The notes under the pieces are model-generated. The model ran no database searches and had not been told where the DNA came from. It saw only the letters and a program-made list of their open reading frames with translations. Positions 58,078 to 61,977 of a stretch of 61,977 bases of DNA are shown piece by piece. This DNA comes from JBQCEE01 sp051960575 (GTDB taxonomy: Bacteria; Actinomycetota; Actinomycetes; Mycobacteriales; Jatrophihabitantaceae): assembly GCF_051960575.1 (NCBI RefSeq), contig NZ_JBQCEE010000420.1, positions 1 to 61,977 of the forward strand, in the 5' to 3' direction. Every line of letters starts with the position of its first letter. Position 1 is the stretch's first letter. The translations under genes and the position numbers were made by a program.

Positions 58078-58254
58078 ATGCCCGAGCCGACGCGCGAAGA
58101 ACTCCGCCGCCAGCTCGGGCACGCGTCCGCCATGAAGGCGAAGGCGCAGAACGACCTCGTCGACGCGATCCTCGCGGTCGACGCCGCGGCCGAGCGGATC
58201 GACGTCCTCCTCGAGCGGCTCGCCTCCACACGGCCTCGGCCGTCGCACCTCTGA
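58078..58254 (+). CDS. Small coiled-coil phage protein, 58 aa
   Basis: ATG 58078. REELRRQLGHASAMKAKAQN and VDAAAERIDVLLERLAS form one long amphipathic helix. Position between early genes and the lysis/packaging block; function unknown. Confidence 0.5.
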   Translation: MPEPTREELRRQLGHASAMKAKAQNDLVDAILAVDAAAERIDVLLERLASTRPRPSHL

Positions 58255-58572
58255 GTTTCCGAACCGGCCCGGGCTGATCGCACGGGCTCCCACTCACGCC
58301 CGGTGTTCTGCCGCAACGTACCCACGCCGCCCGCCAGGACGGGCGCCGGGGAGACGCGGCAGGCCCGCGCCTTGAGTCCGGTGGCCGACCGGCCCGGGCC
58401 AGTTCGGAGCAGCACCACCGCCGCCGCACTCGGCTTCGTCGGGGCCAGCGCGGCGGCACCCGCACCCCCCATTGGGTTGCCGTGGATCGCCCCGCACGGG
58501 CGGCTCGCAGTGCTCGGAACACGGCCGAGCGAGCCGCCCCACCCGACGACACCCCAGAAGGGCGGTCCAGCG
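58255..58572. other. Gap of about 320 bp; no supported gene
   Basis: Two copies of ACCGGCCCGGGC (near 58263 and 58389), the core of which is palindromic, and several GC-rich stems. The downstream reading frame stays open through it, from GTG 58303, but the sequence lacks protein-like conservation. A regulatory or structured RNA role cannot be excluded. Confidence 0.4.
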
Positions 58573-59067
58573 ATGCGCGGAGACATCGGCGTCACGCCCT
58601 CATCCGGCTGGGTCGCCGCCTGCATCCGCTGGATCACCCGCGCACCCGTCGCCCACGCGTTCCTGTCCGTCGACGACCGGTCGGACTGGATGATCGAAGG
58701 ACGACCCGAAGGCGCCGGGTACGGCCACTCGAAGACGTACCGGCAAGTCGAGTGGCTCACCGCCCTCTCCGCAGGCCTCACCGGCGCGCAGCGCGACGAG
58801 ATCGTCGCCTGGGCCACCGCCCACCGCGGCGCCCCGTACTCGTGGCTCGACGACGCCGCGATCGGCTGCGGCGACCTGTTCCACGGCTGGGTGCCCGGCT
58901 GGCTGAAGAAGCGGGCCCGCTCCGACGCGACGCTGATGTGCTCGCAGCTCGTCGTCGAGGCCTACCGGGCCGCCGGCGTCGATCTGTTCCCGCACATCGC
59001 CGGCGGCGTCGTGTCGCCCGGTGACCTGTGGCGGCTCAACCGCGACCGCACCCAGGCGACGGCATGA
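58573..59067 (+). CDS. NlpC/P60-like (YiiX-type) cysteine hydrolase
   Basis: A 164-residue papain-like permuted NlpC/P60 protein. The histidine is in APVAHAFLSVDD and the cysteine in LMCSQLVVEAYRAAGVD, with HRGAPYSWLDDAAIG between, as in YiiX/YebB-type hydrolases. ATG 58573 begins the conserved domain. In a phage it may be a cell-wall hydrolase or an amidase; immediately upstream of terminase, so a structural or lysis role is possible. Confidence 0.7.
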   Translation: MRGDIGVTPSSGWVAACIRWITRAPVAHAFLSVDDRSDWMIEGRPEGAGYGHSKTYRQVEWLTALSAGLTGAQRDEIVAWATAHRGAPYSWLDDAAIGCGDLFHGWVPGWLKKRARSDATLMCSQLVVEAYRAAGVDLFPHIAGGVVSPGDLWRLNRDRTQATA

Positions 59068-59771
59068 GCAAGAAGAAGCCGACCGGCCAGTACAACGACG
59101 ACGGCAGCTACGGGTGCGAGCAGTGCGGGCAGACGCACCGCAACCCCCAAGGCCGCCGCGTCTGCTCCAAGCACAAGTCCCCGAACCGTGGCGGCGGCCC
59201 GTGCTCCGCCCCGGCGATGCGCGGCCTCGACTGCTGCCGCACCCACGGCGGCATGGCACGGCAGGCCCGCGCCGCCGGCGAGCACCGCGCCGACATCGAA
59301 GACACCCGCCGCAAGGCCGAACAGAAGCTCCGCGCGCTCGCGTTCCGCGCCTCCGGCGAACCGGTCCCCGCCGACGTCGACCCGTCCGACATCGTCGCCC
59401 AGCAGCTCGTCATCCGCCTCGCCCGCGTCCAGTGGTTCGCCGCCCAAGTCGGCGAAGTGATCGAGCGCGACCCCCGCGGCCTCGTCTGGGGCCGGACCAA
59501 GAAGAAGGTCGGCGGCGACGACCACGGCACCACCAGCGAGGCCAAGCCGAACGCCTGGTACGTGCTGTTCGCCGAAGCCGAACGCGACCTCGAGCGGCTC
59601 TCCCTCGAAGCGATGAAGGTCGGCCTCGAGGAGCGCCGCGTCCGCCTCGCCGAGAGCCACGCCGAGATGCTCGTCCGCGTCCTCGACGCCGTGCTCGTCG
59701 ACCTCGGGCACGACCCGAACGATCCGGAGACCGCCGCCGTCGTCGAACGGCACCTCCGCATCGCCGTCTGA
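59064..59771 (+). CDS. Terminase small subunit-like protein
   Basis: A 235-residue protein directly before the large terminase. The N-terminus has a zinc ribbon (YGCEQCGQTHRN ... VCSKH) and PCSAPAMRGLDCCRTHGGM, then a helical region with two conserved amphipathic helices (FAEAERDLERLSLEAMKVGL). In actinophages such genes encode the DNA-recognition subunit of the packaging motor. Starts in overlap with the upstream hydrolase stop. Confidence 0.75.
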   Translation: MSKKKPTGQYNDDGSYGCEQCGQTHRNPQGRRVCSKHKSPNRGGGPCSAPAMRGLDCCRTHGGMARQARAAGEHRADIEDTRRKAEQKLRALAFRASGEPVPADVDPSDIVAQQLVIRLARVQWFAAQVGEVIERDPRGLVWGRTKKKVGGDDHGTTSEAKPNAWYVLFAEAERDLERLSLEAMKVGLEERRVRLAESHAEMLVRVLDAVLVDLGHDPNDPETAAVVERHLRIAV

Positions 59772-59789
59772 CCCTGAGGGTGTGAGCGC

Positions 59790-61448
59790 ATGACCGCGGC
59801 GGTCGCCCTCGCTGCTGCGGACCGGTACGCACGCCGCGCGCAACCGCTCGCCGGCCGACGGTGGGCCACCCCGGGCGACCTCGCTCGCGCGATCAACCCC
59901 GAGACCGTCCAGACCGAAGCGCTCGACGTCATCGACGCAGAGACCGTGCGGGCGTGGACGACCCCGGACGCGCGGCTGATCATCAGCATGCCGCCGCAGG
60001 AAGGGAAGTCCGAGCGGGTCACGAAGACGTCGACGCTGTGGGCGCTCACCGACAACCCCGACCGGCGCATCGCGATCGCCTCGTACGCGATGTCGCTGGC
60101 CGAAGGGTTCGGCGGCGACATCCGGAACTGGATCACCACCCACGACGGCACCGACGGCACCCTCGACCTCGGCCTGCGGATCGCCCGCGACAACGGCGCC
60201 AAACGCAGGTGGCGGATCGCCGGCCGCAAGGGCGGCATCATCAGCGTCGGCATCGGGTCCGGGTTCACCGGCCGCCCCGCCGACGCCCTCGTCATCGACG
60301 ACCCGTTCTCCGGCCCCGAGCAGGCCGACGTCGAGTGGTACCGCGAGAAGGTGTGGGAGTGGTGGCAGGCCGTCTCTGGCCCCCGCCTCGCCCCGGGCGC
60401 ACCGGTCATCGTGATCCTCACCAGGTGGCACGAAGACGACCTCGCCGGCCGGCTGATCGCCAAGCAGGCCGAGGACGCCAAGTCCGGCGCCGAGCACTAC
60501 GACCGTTGGCGGGTCGTCAACATCCCCGCCCTCGCCGACCACGACCCAGAGAAGGGCCAGACCGACCCGCTCGGGCGGCAGCCCGGTGTGTGGCTCAACT
60601 CGGCCCGGAAGCGGACCGTCGCCCAGTGGGAAGCGATCCGCCTCGCCCGCGGGTCCCGCGTCTTCAACGCCCTTTACCAGGGGCGCCCGTCGCCGGACTC
60701 CGGCAACGTGTGGCGCCGCGGCTGGTGGGCCCGATACGAGACGCTGCCGATCAAGCTCGACGCGGCTGACGAGGTCATCCAGTCCTGGGACATGACGTTC
60801 AAGGACACCAAGGGCTCCGACTTCGTCGTCGGGCAGGTGTGGGCCCGCAAGGGCGCCGAGGTGTTCCTGCTCGACCAGGTGCGGCGGCGGATGTCGTTCA
60901 CCGAGACCGTAGCCGCGGTGCAGGCGATGACGCTGAAGTGGCCGCAGGCGAAGGCGAAGCTCGTCGAGGACAAGGCGAACGGCCCGGCGGTCCTGGACTC
61001 GCTGCGCCGGAAGGTCCCCGGCCTCATCGCGGTCACCCCGACGGAGTCGAAGCTCGCGCGTGCGTACGCGGTGTCGCCGTTCGTTGAGGCCCGGAACGTG
61101 TATCTGCCGGACGCGTCGGTGGCGCTGTTCGACGTGCAGGGGCTGATCGACGAGGCGGCTGCGTTCCCGAACGGGACGCACGACGACCAGGTGGACGCGA
61201 CGTCCCAGGCGTTGGCGAGGTTGCTCTTGGACGGCACCGGCGCGGCGGCGTGGACGGAGTGGCTCCGCAAGCGCGCCGCGCAGGCTGCGGTCGCCGCGGC
61301 GTCGGCGTCGGTCGAACCACAGCCGGCCGCGGGAGCGGCTGAACCGGCCACCACCGCTACGGGACCCGCGCAGACGAGCACACACATGGATGCGCGGGCT
61401 GCGGCCCGCCAGGCGGCCTTCAAAGCGGCCCGGGGAGGTGGACGGTAA
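59790..61448 (+). CDS. terL: Terminase large subunit
   Basis: A 552-residue packaging motor. The ATPase domain has a deviant Walker A, MPPQEGKSE at about 67-75, the Walker B ALVIDDPF, and the coupling motif VILTRWHEDDL; the nuclease domain has the acidic residues in QSWDMTFKDTKGSDF, VEDKANGPAV and HDDQVDATSQAL. It is the terminase 6C type. The C-terminal 60 residues are an alanine-rich tail. ATG 59790. Confidence 0.92.
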   Translation: MTAAVALAAADRYARRAQPLAGRRWATPGDLARAINPETVQTEALDVIDAETVRAWTTPDARLIISMPPQEGKSERVTKTSTLWALTDNPDRRIAIASYAMSLAEGFGGDIRNWITTHDGTDGTLDLGLRIARDNGAKRRWRIAGRKGGIISVGIGSGFTGRPADALVIDDPFSGPEQADVEWYREKVWEWWQAVSGPRLAPGAPVIVILTRWHEDDLAGRLIAKQAEDAKSGAEHYDRWRVVNIPALADHDPEKGQTDPLGRQPGVWLNSARKRTVAQWEAIRLARGSRVFNALYQGRPSPDSGNVWRRGWWARYETLPIKLDAADEVIQSWDMTFKDTKGSDFVVGQVWARKGAEVFLLDQVRRRMSFTETVAAVQAMTLKWPQAKAKLVEDKANGPAVLDSLRRKVPGLIAVTPTESKLARAYAVSPFVEARNVYLPDASVALFDVQGLIDEAAAFPNGTHDDQVDATSQALARLLLDGTGAAAWTEWLRKRAAQAAVAAASASVEPQPAAGAAEPATTATGPAQTSTHMDARAAARQAAFKAARGGGR

Positions 61449-61450
61449 CG

Positions 61451-61891
61451 ATGGCGGACGAGACCGTGACCCGACCCGGCACCGGCATGCAGGTCGTCCG
61501 CCTCGGCGACGGCACCCCGATCGACGTCGTCGCCGCTGAGCACGCCGCCGGGATGGACAACACCAACCCGTTCGCGCCCGGCACACCGATCCCGGCGCTG
61601 CAGGGCTACGAAGGCCGGCCGCGGCACCAGGACTTCATCACCGGGTACAACATCGCCGCCCGGCCGCGGTCGCAGGAGCGCGTCGCGTTCTCCACGCTGC
61701 GCGAACTGATCAAGGCCTACGACGTCGCGCAGATGTGCATCTGGCACCGCATCGATTCGGTGCGGTCGCTGAAGTGGGACCTGGTCGCGATGGACGGCTA
61801 CGAGGGCCGCGACATCGACCAGGCGCGCGCGTGGGGCATCAAGGCGCTAAATGTCGTGACCCGAGAGGTTGTTGACGGCGTGCCTGCTTGA
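61451..61891 (+). pseudogene. Portal protein, 3' end lost to an insertion sequence
   Basis: N-terminal 130 or so residues of a phage portal protein: NPFAPGTPIPALQGYEGRPR, FSTLRELIKAYDVAQMCIWH and DSVRSLKWDLVAMDGY are typical of actinophage portals, which normally run to 450-550 residues. The native frame ends about 61845; the next codons (LNVVTREVVDGVPA) come from foreign DNA leading to an IS481-type transposase. The start is ATG 61451, three bases after the terminase stop. Confidence 0.75.
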
Positions 61892-61897
61892 AATAGG

Positions 61898-61951
61898 GAG
61901 GACCTCCCGGCGGAGTGGATGTGTCTAGGCATGCACTCCAAGGAGGTCCTC
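61898..61951 (+). promoter_or_regulatory. Hairpin covering the transposase ribosome-binding site
   Basis: GAGGACCTCC (61898-61907) is exactly complementary to GGAGGTCCTC (61942-61951); an inner stem GGAGTG with CACTCC adds to it. The right arm contains the AAGGAGG Shine-Dalgarno sequence six bases before ATG 61953. Readthrough transcripts would fold it shut, a known way insertion sequences avoid expression from outside promoters. Confidence 0.65.
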
Positions 61952-61952
61952 T

Positions 61953-61977
61953 ATGGCTCACGCTAATGCCCGTACCA
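61953..61977 (+). CDS. IS481-family transposase, first codons only
   Basis: ATG 61953 opens MAHANART, the usual first residues of actinobacterial IS481-family transposases; the rest is beyond the window. Identification rests on these eight residues plus the preceding ribosome-binding site and hairpin. Confidence 0.6.

Larger units (their letters stand above)
35125..61977 (+). mobile_element. Prophage, serine-integrase type, right end outside the window
   Basis: At least 26.8 kb of phage genes: integrase, repressor and metallopeptidase leftward, then early, replication, modification, terminase and portal genes rightward. Genes are small and densely overlapped (ATGA, GTGA, TGATG). The portal gene is interrupted by an IS481-family element at the window edge, so the element is likely cryptic unless rescued. 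Confidence 0.9.
61850..61977 (+). mobile_element. IS481-family insertion sequence, left end (partial)
   Basis: Begins between about 61846 and 61922 and continues past the window. Content: a sequence of different composition, a perfect 10-bp inverted repeat and the first eight codons of a transposase. TGT at 61922 could be the outer terminus, as IS481 ends often begin TGT, but the phage frame is already lost by about 61850. Confidence 0.65.

Overview
The window is high-GC actinobacterial chromosome (roughly 70% G+C or more, many GTG and TTG starts, ATGA/GTGA stop-start overlaps, a host tad pilus locus). The family level cannot be fixed from the sequence; a Pseudonocardiales- or Mycobacteriales-type soil degrader fits the gene content. 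It splits into four blocks: an aromatic meta-cleavage operon, an accessory oxidation island, a broken tad locus, and a serine-integrase prophage that runs off the right edge.

Block 1 (about 100-11316) is a tightly coupled catabolic operon behind an IclR regulator: a phenol-hydroxylase-type reductase, the 2-hydroxymuconic semialdehyde hydrolase, and both lower branches of the meta pathway (2-oxopent-4-enoate hydratase, 4-oxalocrotonate decarboxylase, 4-oxalocrotonate tautomerase, semialdehyde dehydrogenase, acylating acetaldehyde dehydrogenase, 4-hydroxy-2-oxovalerate aldolase). Set inside it are a two-subunit PEP-synthase-like phosphotransferase pair and a HAD phosphatase, which suggests phosphorylation of a phenolic hydroxyl in an otherwise aerobic pathway. 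No ring hydroxylase oxygenase component or ring-cleavage dioxygenase lies in the window; they should be to the left. A small membrane protein (minus strand) and damaged coxM/coxS-type genes follow; coxS breaks off at about 13322.

Block 2 (about 13322-32440) is accessory DNA: a frameshifted regulator/peptidase-like gene with a PIN-domain partner; a complete ferredoxin-CYP153-reductase alkane hydroxylase operon whose last codons come from a solo IS256-type end; a TetR-controlled set of two further P450s, a BtrH/DUF4872 protein, a hotdog thioesterase and a transglutaminase-like protein; and acyl-CoA dehydrogenase, aldehyde dehydrogenase, acyl-CoA ligase and SDR genes. Together these could take a hydrocarbon to an acyl-CoA. 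An intact IS256-family element with an 8-bp target duplication closes the block.

Block 3 (about 32443-35130) is the 3' part of cpaF/tadA, tadB, tadC and a pilin-like micro-gene cut by the prophage. Block 4 (about 35130-61977) is the prophage: integrase, lipoprotein, metallopeptidase and repressor leftwards; then rightwards Cro-like regulator, exonuclease/RecT/RusA recombination genes, C5 and N6 DNA methyltransferases, MazG, a J-domain protein, a replication initiator with an internal origin-like tract, many tiny zinc-binding proteins, then terminase and portal. The portal gene is interrupted by an IS481-family element, so the prophage is probably defective.

Five single-base indels break otherwise convincing genes. 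They may be real decay or sequence errors, and they limit confidence in the affected genes. All functions are read from sequence motifs by eye; no database search was made.
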